From assembly GCA_031292035.1 (NCBI GenBank), contig JARLHX010000274.1:1-64000 (forward strand): a DNA stretch of 64,000 nucleotides. The letters are read 5' to 3'. The notes beneath the pieces are model-generated. The model worked only from the letters and a program-made list of their open reading frames with translations. It was not told the origin of the DNA and searched no databases. Shown in pieces: positions 17,609 to 25,857 of the stretch; within the stretch, counting starts at the first letter, position 1; each line of letters begins with the position of its first letter. This DNA comes from Negativicutes bacterium (GTDB lineage: Bacteria; Bacillota_C; Negativicutes; Sporomusales_B; JARLHX01). A program made the translations under genes and the position numbers.

Positions 17609-17827
17609 TTAAGTTGTCTTTTTTACAGGAGTTTTATTCCCTGTATGTAAATGTTGATATTCAGGTATTAAATCGGCATCTAGATTATTATCTCCAATTA
17701 CTGCGTCGTCGCCGTTTTCGTGCATCCGCTTAAATGCGTCGGCCCATCCTTCACGAGGTTTTTGTGACACATGACTTTTATTTTTATGTTCATCTTTATT
17801 TGGGGTTGTTTTATTCTCAGACACCAT
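17609..17827 (-). CDS. Small protein with AbrB/MazE-antitoxin-like tail
   Basis: 72 residues; ATG at 17827 with a perfect AGGAGGTG. The segment REGWADAFKRMHENGDDAVIGD resembles the C-terminal tail common in AbrB/MazE-type antitoxins (GWxEAFKxMxxxGDDxLL). The N-terminal part is a short Lys/Asn-rich region, so the DNA-binding swapped-hairpin domain is missing. No toxin gene is adjacent. It could be a truncated antitoxin, an anti-toxin decoy, or an unrelated conserved small protein. Confidence 0.6.
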   Translation of the reverse strand: MVSENKTTPNKDEHKNKSHVSQKPREGWADAFKRMHENGDDAVIGDNNLDADLIPEYQHLHTGNKTPVKKTT

Positions 17828-17959
17828 TTCACCTCCTGGCTAATATTAAACATTATTTGATCGATAACAATATATCTCCAAATTTGTTGATTAATACGTT
17901 CGAAAGAAAGATGTTCGACAAGTATATTTTGATGAAATATGGATAGTATTTGTGCAGTA

Positions 17960-18077
17960 ACACCATCTCATAAAGTATACTTTGTGAGATGGTGTAGGTT
18001 AGTGGTTTCGTGGCGTCTCTAAAAGTTATATCTGGGGTTGTGAGATGTCTCAAAAACAGTGTATACATTTTGAGATA
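17960..18077. promoter_or_regulatory. Res-like site of the adjacent resolvase
   Basis: Two palindromes share the pattern CTCA-AAA-GTATAC-TTT-TGAG: a 36-bp near-perfect one at 17960-17995 centred on GTATAC, and a weaker 32-bp one at 18046-18077 also centred on GTATAC; 18015-18044 has a related TCTCTAAAAG...GTGAGA. Serine resolvases bind imperfect palindromes with a central dinucleotide, with several copies just upstream of their own gene, so this is a likely res site and autoregulatory region. Confidence 0.6.
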
Positions 18078-18124
18078 AACGAGATATACTGGCGACAAAG
18101 GAAAGAACTACTGGGAGGCGCACA

Positions 18125-18697
18125 ATGCCAGACAAGGTCGGCTATGTACGGGTATCGACGCAAGAGCAGAATACAGACAGGCAACTGGCGGCTATGAAGG
18201 AACACGGCGTACAAAAATTATTCGCTGAAAAAATCAGCGGTAAGAATGCAAACAGGCCACAGCTTCAGGAAATGCTCCGATATGTCCGCGAAGGTGATAC
18301 GGTTTACATAGAGAGCATCAGCCGCTTAGCCCGGAATACAGCTGACTTCTTGCACATAGTTGACCAGTTGCAGAAGGAGAAAGTCAGACTGGTGAGCCTT
18401 AAAGAGAATATCGACACCTCAACGCCGCAGGGGAAGTTCATGCTGACAGTATTCGGTGCGTTGGCCGAGCTTGAAAAAGAAACAACGAGGCAACGACAGC
18501 GCGAAGGTATCGACATCGCACTGGCACAGGGGCGGGCTTACGGTAGGCCAAAGATTGAGGTGGATGGTAGATTCATGTCGCTTTACCGCCAATGGAAGGC
18601 TGATAAGGTCACTGCAGTTGACGCAATGAAGCAATTGGGCATGACCAGAAGTACATTCTACAGGCGTGTGAGTGAGATCGAAGGGATGGCCAAATAG
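18125..18697 (+). CDS. Serine resolvase/invertase (Tn3-type)
   Basis: 190 residues. Catalytic Ser11 in GYVRVSTQEQNTDRQ, the resolvase core LVSLKENIDTSTPQGKF, GALAELEKETTRQRQREGI in the E helix, and a C-terminal helix-turn-helix (VTAVDAMKQLGMTRSTFYRRV). Length fits the small resolvase family (about 180-200). GGGAGG precedes ATG. Upstream lies a palindromic res-like region. No transposase is adjacent, so it may resolve dimers, be a relic of a Tn3-like element, or drive inversion. Confidence 0.92.
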   Translation: MPDKVGYVRVSTQEQNTDRQLAAMKEHGVQKLFAEKISGKNANRPQLQEMLRYVREGDTVYIESISRLARNTADFLHIVDQLQKEKVRLVSLKENIDTSTPQGKFMLTVFGALAELEKETTRQRQREGIDIALAQGRAYGRPKIEVDGRFMSLYRQWKADKVTAVDAMKQLGMTRSTFYRRVSEIEGMAK

Positions 18698-18996
18698 GCC
18701 GTCTCTATTGGCAGGGGTAGGGGTCAGCCAATGCTTTTCGCGGTTTGTGGGTCCTCCTGGAGCGTCTGGAGTGGATATAAGCAATACCGGGAGGGCAAGA
18801 TTTCCTGTGCCTTTCCGGCTTTCCTGAGGAGCCGGGTTGGGGTAAGAGGTTGGCACATCTTCGGGAGAGAATTTTGAAGATAATTATTGAAAGGTAAGGC
18901 TCAAAATTCAATCTGATTCGCAAAGAAGAGAGTGTTGTTATATATTACTAATTGTTATAAACTGGATACAGAGGTAAATGTACTGGAGGGAATGTT
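18698..18996. other. Non-coding gap
   Basis: About 300 bases between the resolvase and the DUF2971 gene. No convincing reading frame; the only long frames run antisense across the resolvase end and lack ribosome binding sites. An AT-rich stretch (18936-18960) could hold the promoter of the next gene but is not a good consensus match. Confidence 0.4.
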
Positions 18997-19830
18997 TTGA
19001 TAGTCCCACATCCTGATATTTTAAGCCCATCGGATGATACACCGCTGTGGCGTTATATGGATTTTACAAAGTTTGTCGCATTATTAGATAAACAGGCGTT
19101 GTATTTTTGTCGAGGTGACATTCTAAAAGACTTGGATCCATATGAAGGATCCTATACGAAAGGTGAGATAGAATTTCTGGATGCCCAAGCTCAAATGTTA
19201 TTTAAGGGCAAACCGGAAGTGCAATATCAGGTATTTAGTGAGCTAAATCGCCGCAACTCCATGACTATGCTAGGGATGGTTTTTGTAAACTGCTGGCATG
19301 CCAATTATTATGAGAGTATTGCGATGTGGCGTGTTTTTACAGCCGCCAACACAGGAATCGCAATAAAAACTGACTATAATTCCTTAAATAATAGTCTCTC
19401 TGGGGTTTCTAAAGATATTTTTGCCGGAGTTGTTCAATATATCGATCATTATGGAAATATCGTCCAAAATGCGGCGGGCCAGGGCTTCATACCGATAACA
19501 CGGAAGAACTTGGCTTATCAATACGAACAAGAAGTACGATTAATGATTATGCATGTTGATGAAAAACCGAGATACGAAGACCTAGTCATCAAAGGAGTTC
19601 AAGTAACGCAGGCGTTGCCGTCTTCAATTCCGGGCATGAACTTACCAGTAAATCTAAATGAGCTGATTCATGACATTTATGTTGATCCAAAAGCAGACCC
19701 GTGGTTTGTTGAGTTGGTGGGAGAGGTGTTTAATACATACAAGAATAAACACAGCTTACATATTGCTCCTAGAATCATCAAGTCTAAACTTTCCGCTAAC
19801 GATTTGGAATTGACTAGCGCTTCAAACTAA
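18997..19830 (+). CDS. DUF2971-family protein
   Basis: 277 residues from TTG 18997 with GGAGGG upstream. The pattern LWRYMDFTKFVALLDKQALYFCRGD...DPYEG, then FVNCWHANYYESIAMWRVFTAANTGIAIKT and VQYIDH is characteristic of DUF2971, a family of unknown function often found in defence islands and mobile DNA. Its flanks (resolvase on one side, Tn7-like genes on the other) fit that setting. A terminator follows directly. Confidence 0.85.
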   Translation: MIVPHPDILSPSDDTPLWRYMDFTKFVALLDKQALYFCRGDILKDLDPYEGSYTKGEIEFLDAQAQMLFKGKPEVQYQVFSELNRRNSMTMLGMVFVNCWHANYYESIAMWRVFTAANTGIAIKTDYNSLNNSLSGVSKDIFAGVVQYIDHYGNIVQNAAGQGFIPITRKNLAYQYEQEVRLMIMHVDEKPRYEDLVIKGVQVTQALPSSIPGMNLPVNLNELIHDIYVDPKADPWFVELVGEVFNTYKNKHSLHIAPRIIKSKLSANDLELTSASN

Positions 19831-19845
19831 ATGACAGTCAGAATG

Positions 19846-19873
19846 AAACCTCCCTGGAACCGGGAGGTTTTTG
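19846..19873 (+). terminator. Intrinsic terminator of the DUF2971 gene
   Basis: AAACCTCCC-TGGAAC-CGGGAGGTTTTT hairpin with T run, 15 bases after the stop. Confidence 0.85.
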
Positions 19874-19982
19874 ACACCACTTTGACTCCATACGCCTTCA
19901 ATTCTTGATTTTTTTAGCGATTCTGAGTGGTTCAAAATGTGGATCATTGAGATTGGGTGTTCATCAATTTCTTCTCATGCTC

Positions 19983-20065
19983 GGTCGGGTGGAATCGGCT
20001 TGTCTCTCGGCCTCAGGGCTAGTGGGGGCAACATCGTGGTGGTTTAAATCCACTCGACCGCACCA
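19983..20065 (+). pseudogene. Degenerate selC (tRNA-Sec)-like remnant
   Basis: An 8-bp acceptor-like pair, GGTCGGGT (19983-19990) with ACTCGACC (20052-20059), one extra pair outside it, a long D-arm-like GGAATC-GGCTT-GTCTCT, a TCGGC...GCTAG anticodon-like arm holding CTCAGG in place of CTTCAAA, a T arm with loop TTTAAAT, and a GCACCA end. The 8-bp acceptor and long D arm are hallmarks of bacterial tRNA-Sec. The anticodon loop is one base short, pairs are broken, and two bases are inserted before CCA, so it is unlikely to be functional. A remnant left by integration into selC is possible. The identification is my reading without a covariance search. Confidence 0.35.
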
Positions 20066-20315
20066 TTTATCTTTACAGCCCTCCAAATGCGGTAGTGGCT
20101 GAACGGCAGACGCACCAGCTTGAGGGGCTAGTGCGTGAAGATAATTTACAAAAAATCTTCGAACGAGCTCAGAGGTCAAGTGATGGCTTCCAAAACTGTA
20201 AGACCAGACATACACCCTAAGTGGGATGATCTTTATTAATGCGGCAACTGGGAGCGTTATAAGTTGCTAAGACTGTGTAGCTCATAATAGTTAATTTATA
20301 CTGAAATATCTATTT

Positions 20316-20357
20316 ATAGGCATTATAAACTTCTACAAGAGAGTTTATAATGCCTAT
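20316..20357. terminator. Terminator-like hairpin
   Basis: ATAGGCATTATAAAC ... GTTTATAATGCCTAT, a perfect 15-bp stem with a 12-base loop, followed by TTTT. It lies in the 730-base gene-free stretch 19831-20559 that also holds the tRNA-like remnant; nothing else is seen there. Confidence 0.6.
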
Positions 20358-20559
20358 TTTCTATTTATTAGCTAGAATCGTCATTGTTATCTGAAGATAA
20401 TATTAACTTAAGATAATGCAAAAGAAAATTAATTTAATAGTATTTTTTATCTACCCGTGGAGAAACTAAGTATGAAATTTTCAGGAAGATAATAACGACT
20501 ATTGGTTTGAGTGATAAAACAACAATAAAATACAGTTTAAAAGAGGATGAGTATTAAAA

Positions 20560-21204
20560 GTGTATGTACCAATACTGAATGGTTCCAAGCGATATGGTAA
20601 TAATCGATGGCTAACATATAGTCCCAAATTAAAGAGAAGTGTGTGGCTGTATAGTGATCTTGAATATGACCACTGGATATTAGTCGAAACTAATCCCAGA
20701 GTTAAATCTTTTTGTGAGCAACCATTACGAATTAGAAGAACCGTAGATGGATATATAGTAGAAACAATATTTGATATGTGGATATTGTTTATAGATGAGG
20801 AAGAGAAATATATTGAAGTCAAATATTCAAATCAAATTGGAGTCTTGCGTACTACAAGACAAATCCGAGCACAACAATATTGGTGCAGTGAAAATGGACA
20901 CGAGCATTTAGTTCAAACCGAGATTGAAATACGAAATAACATCATCTACTTGGAAAACATGAAGAAGATACTATATTACTCGAAACAGTATGATACTCCT
21001 TCGGAATATAATAAAGGTTTGATTCTTGCTGAAATGGATACCTCACGCAAAGTGCAACTTAATCAGATTATTAAAGCGGTATCCACACTGACTCAAAATC
21101 AGATTATAGGCATATTAAGTGCGTTATGTGTAGAGGGATCTATTAATGCAAATTTAAATGAGGAGAAGTTTGGTTTTACAACGGAGGTATGGTTAAATGG
21201 CTAA
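20560..21204 (+). CDS. tnsA: TnsA-like transposon endonuclease
   Basis: 214 residues from GTG 20560. The motifs SDLEYDHWILVETNPRV (catalytic Glu region), IFDMWILF (Asp) and EEKYIEVKYS (ExK) match the TnsA endonuclease core, which cuts the 5' ends of Tn7-like elements. A C-terminal helical part would contact TnsC in canonical Tn7. It overlaps tnsB by 8 bases, so the pair is co-translated. Region is AT-rich, as usual for transposons. Confidence 0.82.
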   Translation: MYVPILNGSKRYGNNRWLTYSPKLKRSVWLYSDLEYDHWILVETNPRVKSFCEQPLRIRRTVDGYIVETIFDMWILFIDEEEKYIEVKYSNQIGVLRTTRQIRAQQYWCSENGHEHLVQTEIEIRNNIIYLENMKKILYYSKQYDTPSEYNKGLILAEMDTSRKVQLNQIIKAVSTLTQNQIIGILSALCVEGSINANLNEEKFGFTTEVWLNG

Positions 21205-22633
21205 TAAAAAAATACTTGAAAATGCTAAATTTGCTCCGGAATATTTGGATTATAACAAGTGGCCTACCGTTAACGAAGTTGACTTCAACAATAAAGACCA
21301 TGAAAGGTTCTTGGCCCGTAAAAAAGCAGTGGAACTATATTTGGACGGCAACCTCACAAACGGTGAAATAGAGAAATTGACTAAAATTTGTACCAGAGAA
21401 ATCAACCGATATATACATCGTTGCCTGGAAACAGACGAGAATGGCCTAATATGGGGATACCGGGCCTTAATACCCAGTAAAAGAACACACGCTTACATCA
21501 GGAAGGCCGATACTTCAGCATCTTGTTCTGCGCTCACCGGGGCATTTGAAAAATTACTTGATAGTCACCCCAAAATACGTGATTTGATCCATGACCTATA
21601 TTTAGGACGGAAAAGCAGGAAGAATGCTATGATAGAACTTAGAATTAAACCCAAAATGATATGGAGGAGATTCATAGAAGCATGTCGGCGTGAAGGCATT
21701 GATGAGACGATGTATCCTTTAAATACGATCGGCTTAGCGAAGCGTTCGTTAGAGCGTTATTTGAAAAAAATAAATTGCCGATTCTTCCATGAAGCCGCAA
21801 GTAGATATGGGGCGGAGGCCGAACGTAAAGTCCGCTCATTTGGACAGAATGCGAATCACCTTCCGATTTTATGTCCGTTTCAAACTGTAGAATTTGATGG
21901 TCACCGTATTGATGCACTCTTCGCAATTGAATTTCAGACCCCATTAGGGGATAAGTTCACCAAGATTATGGACAGATTTTGGATACTCGTAATCATAGAT
22001 GTAGCAACTAGAGCAATACTAGGTTATTATCTAAGCCTAAGTAAAGAATATTCTTCAATTGATGTTCTAGCATGTATACGTAATGCAGTTATTCCATGGC
22101 AACCAAAACAATTCACTATCCCAGGGTTGAATTATCCGAAGAATGGAGGGTTCCCATCAGGTGTATTGGCTAATGCTCAATGGGCAATTTGGCAAGAATT
22201 CAAGGTTGATAATGGGAAAGCAAACTTATCTAATATAGTTACGGAAAGATTAACGCGTCTTATCGGTTGTTCGATTAACCCGGGCCCGGTTAGTCATCCG
22301 GAATACCGTGGGTTTGTTGAACGATGGTTTTTATGGATTGAAGAAAATGGATACCATCGGTTGCCAAGTACAACAGGTAGTGATGTCAAAGATTCGCGTA
22401 GAAAAGATCCGGAAAAACAAGCTGAAAAATACCATATTTCATTGCAACATTTAGAGGAATTAACCGAAGTTTTTATTGCCCGGTACAATGGGACCGCACA
22501 TGGAGGACTTTGCAACCTCAGCCCATTAGAGGTAATGCGACAAAGATTAGAGCGTGAAACAATCAATGTAATTCCTGAAGAATTGAGAGATAAAATATCA
22601 TTTATGACATTTCAAGCAGAGCGCCGCCAATAG
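21197..22633 (+). CDS. tnsB: TnsB-like DDE transposase
   Basis: 478 residues. The integrase-core catalytic residues can be placed at VEFDGHRIDALF (Asp), FKVDNGKANL (Asp) and GFVERWF (Glu). N-terminal helix-turn-helix segments precede (NGEIEKLTKICTREINRYIHR) and a C-terminal region of the Mu-C type follows (NGTAHGGLCNLSPLEVMRQR). TnsB binds end repeats and does 3'-end strand transfer. It is complete, but no tnsC ATPase follows, unlike most Tn7-like operons. Confidence 0.85.
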   Translation: MANKKILENAKFAPEYLDYNKWPTVNEVDFNNKDHERFLARKKAVELYLDGNLTNGEIEKLTKICTREINRYIHRCLETDENGLIWGYRALIPSKRTHAYIRKADTSASCSALTGAFEKLLDSHPKIRDLIHDLYLGRKSRKNAMIELRIKPKMIWRRFIEACRREGIDETMYPLNTIGLAKRSLERYLKKINCRFFHEAASRYGAEAERKVRSFGQNANHLPILCPFQTVEFDGHRIDALFAIEFQTPLGDKFTKIMDRFWILVIIDVATRAILGYYLSLSKEYSSIDVLACIRNAVIPWQPKQFTIPGLNYPKNGGFPSGVLANAQWAIWQEFKVDNGKANLSNIVTERLTRLIGCSINPGPVSHPEYRGFVERWFLWIEENGYHRLPSTTGSDVKDSRRKDPEKQAEKYHISLQHLEELTEVFIARYNGTAHGGLCNLSPLEVMRQRLERETINVIPEELRDKISFMTFQAERRQ

Positions 22634-22644
22634 TCACTTGGATT

Positions 22645-22965
22645 ATGAGTCGATTATTTGGTGAACAAGTACTAAAATCGTTTAGAGCATGGGTAAAACT
22701 AGCTGTTAATAATAACGGAACCTCTAAAATGAATTGGCGTGTTTCAAAAAAACAAGATCTGTTATATTTTATAGAAATCTTTGAAAATAAGCGTAAGAAA
22801 CAAATTCAAATATCGTGGCATCCTCAGGAACAACTCCATGGGGTCATAAATGAGCCACATTTATATCCTTGTAGCAAGATTAATCGCAAAAAAGCACGAA
22901 TGCGACCCAATATTAGGTCGCGCATTATTAATGGATATGTTTTATACATGCCGGAACGAAAATAG
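22645..22965 (+). CDS. Small Tn7-like element protein of unknown function
   Basis: 106 basic residues starting 9 bases after tnsB (MSRLFGEQVLKSFRAWVKLA...ISWHPQEQLHGVI...PNIRSRIINGYVLYMPERK). No helicase or TniQ motif is visible. It occupies the place of tnsC and could be an intact small accessory DNA-binding protein, or the fused remnant of a deletion that removed tnsC and tniQ. A terminator follows 13 bases downstream. Confidence 0.6.
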   Translation: MSRLFGEQVLKSFRAWVKLAVNNNGTSKMNWRVSKKQDLLYFIEIFENKRKKQIQISWHPQEQLHGVINEPHLYPCSKINRKKARMRPNIRSRIINGYVLYMPERK

Positions 22966-22977
22966 TGCAATGTTGAT

Positions 22978-23008
22978 ATAAAGCTTGATCAATTAGATCA
23001 AGCTTTAT
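22978..23008. terminator. Terminator after the Tn7-like operon
   Basis: ATAAAGCTTGATC-AATTA-GATCAAGCTTTAT, a 13-bp perfect stem followed by TATG. Confidence 0.75.
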
Positions 23009-23059
23009 TATGTTGTGAAAAACGATAAATGATTAGTTAAGGAGTATCTGTACGGCGAT

Positions 23060-23225
23060 CAGTAGAGTATTATTGTGTCGCTAGAATGCATATTGTCTAG
23101 CGACAGATTAGTTTAGTGACGCAAAAATAGAGTAGATTTTTGTCGCAGATAAATAAATCTTCTGGGGAAATTATAAATGGAGTAGTTTTGTGTCGCCAAA
23201 TGGAATAGTTTTGTGTCGCTGGACA
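23060..23225. repeat. Tn7-like right end: TnsB-type repeats
   Basis: Four direct copies of a ~22-bp motif, consensus ATRGARTAGTTTTGTGTCGC, at about 23060, 23126, 23176 and 23198, the last two back to back, ending TGTCGCTGGACA at 23225 (Tn7-like elements end in ACA). A 10-bp inverted repeat TGTCGCTAGA/TCTAGCGACA (about 23076-23104) lies inside. No matching left end was found between 19831 and 20560. The rest of the gene-free stretch 22966-23443 shows only flanking terminators. Confidence 0.7.
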
Positions 23226-23385
23226 GCTTCAATCAAGGCACATGAAAATGTGGTCTCTTTACGGTCTAGTTAACATAATAGATATTATCGGACGTTGGAA
23301 AACATGAAAATTCAAGTAATGTATACTAAGCATTATAAGTAAGAATATATTTTTGTCATCTGTATTCTATCCTGCTGAAAATAGC

Positions 23386-23423
23386 AAAACTAAAACCAGG
23401 ATATTCAACCTGGTTTTAGTTTT
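23386..23423. terminator. Bidirectional terminator downstream of yneA
   Basis: AAAACTAAAACCAGG ATATTCAA CCTGGTTTTAGTTTT: 15-bp stem with A and T tracts on both sides. Confidence 0.85.
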
Positions 23424-23443
23424 ATATCATGTAGCTACTTATA

Positions 23444-23761
23444 TTATTGGTTTATTGCAACAGCCTTGCGTGGGATTTTTAGTGATTGGCCTGGGTGGAT
23501 TGTTACGTCGTTATTCAATCCATTGATTTGCTTTATCGCCAATATCAGTGTCCGGACGTCGTCTTTGTTATTTACATGCTTTGCGGCGATCGACCATAGT
23601 GAATCACCCTGATTGACATATATCGTTTGGCACGCCGTACCAGCGTCATAGGCTTTTGAACTTGCGCTTAGATTATCGCAGGCAGACCATAAAAAAAGTA
23701 ATAATATCATTACTGTGCATATTTTCAGTAAGTAGTCGCTATAAATCAATTTTTTAGCCAT
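23444..23761 (-). CDS. yneA: LysM-domain SOS cell-division inhibitor
   Basis: 105 residues. An N-terminal membrane segment (LLKICTVMILLLFLWSA) and an extracellular LysM domain (YVNQGDSLWSIAAKHVN...INGLNNDVTIHPGQSLKIP) match YneA, which blocks septation during the SOS response in Bacillus. It is divergent from lexA and shares its LexA-box-containing intergenic region, which strongly supports the assignment. Ribosome binding site GGGAGG precedes ATG. Confidence 0.85.
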   Translation of the reverse strand: MAKKLIYSDYLLKICTVMILLLFLWSACDNLSASSKAYDAGTACQTIYVNQGDSLWSIAAKHVNNKDDVRTLILAIKQINGLNNDVTIHPGQSLKIPRKAVAINQ

Positions 23762-23774
23762 TTGTTATTCCTCC

Positions 23775-23857
23775 CGAATGTATGTTCGCACCTTTATCCT
23801 ATCACAGTACATACGTTCGGTCAAGGGCTTAAAAGATGAAAAACGAACAAACGTTTG
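23775..23857. promoter_or_regulatory. Three LexA boxes between yneA and lexA
   Basis: Bacillus-type LexA box consensus CGAACN4GTTCG: CGAATGTATGTTCG at 23775-23788, GTACATACGTTCG at 23807-23819 (reverse orientation, one mismatch), and CGAACAAACGTTTG at 23844-23857. They would coordinate SOS repression of both divergent genes. Confidence 0.8.
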
Positions 23858-23929
23858 CATATTTTTAATCATACTGTTATAATTAGGATAGTTTACAGAT
23901 AAATAGGCGTTAGGAGGACATACCTGCTA

Positions 23930-24547
23930 ATGAAAGATGATTTTTTGAGTTCACGCCAACAACAGATACTCGACTATATCAGAGAGACCTCTAGAGCCAA
24001 AGGTTATCCACCGTCTGTGCGAGAAATCGGCGAAGCCGTTGGTTTGAGTTCTAGCTCCACCGTTCATAGTCATCTTGCTAGACTGGAAGAACTGGGGTTT
24101 ATTCGTCGCGACCCCACTAAACCCAGGGCAATTGAAGTTCTTGACGAGACCTCTTGGCGCCAAAAGTCGATTACCCCTGTTCCCTTGATTGGACGGGTGA
24201 CAGCCGGTCAACCTATCTTGGCAATAGAAAATATCGAAGAAACCTATCCTATACCGACCGATCTGATTGGGGATGAGAATATATTTATGCTGGCTGTACA
24301 AGGCGACAGCATGATAAATGCCGGTATATTAGACGGGGATTATGTTTTTGTCAGAGACCAGGATACCGCCCGCAATGGTGAAATTGTTGTGGCCCTCATA
24401 GATGATGAGGAAGCTACTGTTAAACGTTTTTTTCGCGAGAAAGACACGGTTCGCCTGCAACCGGAGAATAGCTGTATGGATCCTATTTATTCACGTAATG
24501 TGTCGATTTTAGGTAAAGTCGTCGGTGTTTTCCGTCGTATATCTTGA
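23930..24547 (+). CDS. lexA: SOS repressor LexA
   Basis: 205 residues. N-terminal winged helix ([33 protein letters not shown]), cleavage site Ala92-Gly93 (RVTAGQP), catalytic Ser127 (QGDSMINAG) and Lys165 (EEATVKRFF), as in all autocleaving LexA proteins. It represses DNA-repair genes; here the boxes upstream of yneA/lexA and of recA (58479) are visible targets. AGGAGG lies about 12 bases before ATG, a slightly long spacing. Confidence 0.96.
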   Translation: MKDDFLSSRQQQILDYIRETSRAKGYPPSVREIGEAVGLSSSSTVHSHLARLEELGFIRRDPTKPRAIEVLDETSWRQKSITPVPLIGRVTAGQPILAIENIEETYPIPTDLIGDENIFMLAVQGDSMINAGILDGDYVFVRDQDTARNGEIVVALIDDEEATVKRFFREKDTVRLQPENSCMDPIYSRNVSILGKVVGVFRRIS

Positions 24548-24560
24548 TTTTGCTATAAAT

Positions 24561-24592
24561 AAAAAAAGAGGGCTAATTGCCCTCTTTTTTTA
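24561..24592. terminator. Bidirectional terminator between lexA and the MinD-like gene
   Basis: AAAAAAAGAGGGC-TAATT-GCCCTCTTTTTTT; serves the convergent genes on both strands. Confidence 0.9.
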
Positions 24593-25738
24593 TTGTCCTA
24601 ATGATGGCTGAACGGCCTTTTTCCCGGATTGGATCAAAGAAAACATTTTATTGAGAAAACCGGACATCCCGGCTGGTTTTATGTCCGGGATATTTAACAA
24701 CTTGGCAGCGATGGCGTTGATATTCTTCGCCGGCGGCGACTGAGGCTGGGATAACATGAACGGATATTGTTGCTTCAGACTCTTGCTGACTAAGCGATCA
24801 TCTAAAATATAACCGATATATTCGATATTTCGTTGAAGATACTGTCGTATGACGGCGCTGAGTTTATGGGCAACAAAGTCGCCTTCTTCCTGATTTTCAG
24901 CCCGGTTGACGACAAGCATTTGTTTTCCCTGACAATTGAGATTGTGCATTACTTTATTAATGGCATAGGCATCAGTGATGGCGTGCGGTTCTGGTGTTGT
25001 GACTACGATAATTTCATCAGCTGCCAATAAAAAGTTAGAAACATCTTTCGAAATTCCTGCACCTGTATCCAACAATATAATATCGGCGAGACCGTCCAAA
25101 TGATTCAAACTATTGATTAATCGGGAAAATTGGGATTCTTTTAGTTGGGTCATGGTCTGCAGTCCAGAACCGCCGGGAATGACGGTGATATTACCTGGGC
25201 CGGGAATGGCGATATCGACCAGACTTTTGTCACCAGAAAGAAGGTGGGTAATGTTGTACTTTGCTGTCAGGTGGAGTAGAACATCAACATTAGCAGTACC
25301 CAAGTCGGCGTCGATGATGTAGGTCCGTTGTCCGAGCGCAGCCAAGGAGACAGCAAGGTTGATGGTAAAGGTTGTTTTACCGACTCCCCCCTTCCCACTG
25401 GTTACGGCGATCACCCGGGACATTCCTTTGGCCAATACTCTGGGGGCCACCTTGGAAATGGTATTAGGCCGCATTACGGTGTAAGATTTGATTTCACCAA
25501 GATCGCGGTCGATAATCTCAGTTTGGTAGGAATAAACTTCAGTATCAAGCGTCAGGCTGATTTCCAAGCGGCAGCCGATGGGCCACAGCAGCATCAATCC
25601 TGCATCATAAGGAAGACTAAAGGTAAGAGCATGCGGCATGACCGCCAGAATTCGGGAGACGCACATGGGGGCGTTATTCTTGTCGAGCAGCTTGATTTGG
25701 ATGGTTTGCCCGACGGCAAAGGTGATTTCGCTGGCCAT
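24590..25738 (-). CDS. MinD/FlhG-like ATPase with N-terminal PilZ/YcgR-like domain
   Basis: 382 residues from ATG 25738 (GAGGAG upstream); a longer frame to 25837 lacks a ribosome binding site. Residues ~1-95 form a beta-rich domain (FAVGQTIQIKLLD..., LEISLTLDTEVYSYQTEI) like the YcgR N-terminal/PilZ region. The rest is a MinD/ParA-type ATPase with deviant Walker A SGKGGVGKTT, IDADLGTANVDVLL and LLDTGAGIS, closest to FlhG/YlxH, which sets flagellar number and placement. No flagellar genes are adjacent, so the role could instead be another polar or envelope positioning task. Confidence 0.8.
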   Translation of the reverse strand: MASEITFAVGQTIQIKLLDKNNAPMCVSRILAVMPHALTFSLPYDAGLMLLWPIGCRLEISLTLDTEVYSYQTEIIDRDLGEIKSYTVMRPNTISKVAPRVLAKGMSRVIAVTSGKGGVGKTTFTINLAVSLAALGQRTYIIDADLGTANVDVLLHLTAKYNITHLLSGDKSLVDIAIPGPGNITVIPGGSGLQTMTQLKESQFSRLINSLNHLDGLADIILLDTGAGISKDVSNFLLAADEIIVVTTPEPHAITDAYAINKVMHNLNCQGKQMLVVNRAENQEEGDFVAHKLSAVIRQYLQRNIEYIGYILDDRLVSKSLKQQYPFMLSQPQSPPAKNINAIAAKLLNIPDIKPAGMSGFLNKMFSLIQSGKKAVQPSLGQ

Positions 25739-25819
25739 GGCGTGTCTCCTCTTTAATCGATCAGTCGATAAACTATTTCTCGTAGTTGAAGCCAATATCC
25801 TGCCCCAGGATATAAAGAA

Positions 25820-25843
25820 AAGGCGATGAAAAATCATCGCCTT
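25820..25843 (-). terminator. Terminator downstream of the VanW gene
   Basis: Minus strand reads AAGGCGATGATTTTTCATCGCCTTTTC; short stem with T tract. Confidence 0.8.
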
Positions 25844-25857
25844 GGATTACAATATTG

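Noticed and set aside
19964..20215. 83-residue - strand frame over the tRNA-like region
   Set aside because: It has the WCGRVDLNHHDVAPTS composition typical of spurious frames antisense to tRNA-like sequences, and no ribosome binding site.
25520..25756. + strand frames in the MinD-like gene region
   Set aside because: Opposite-strand shadows with no start signals.
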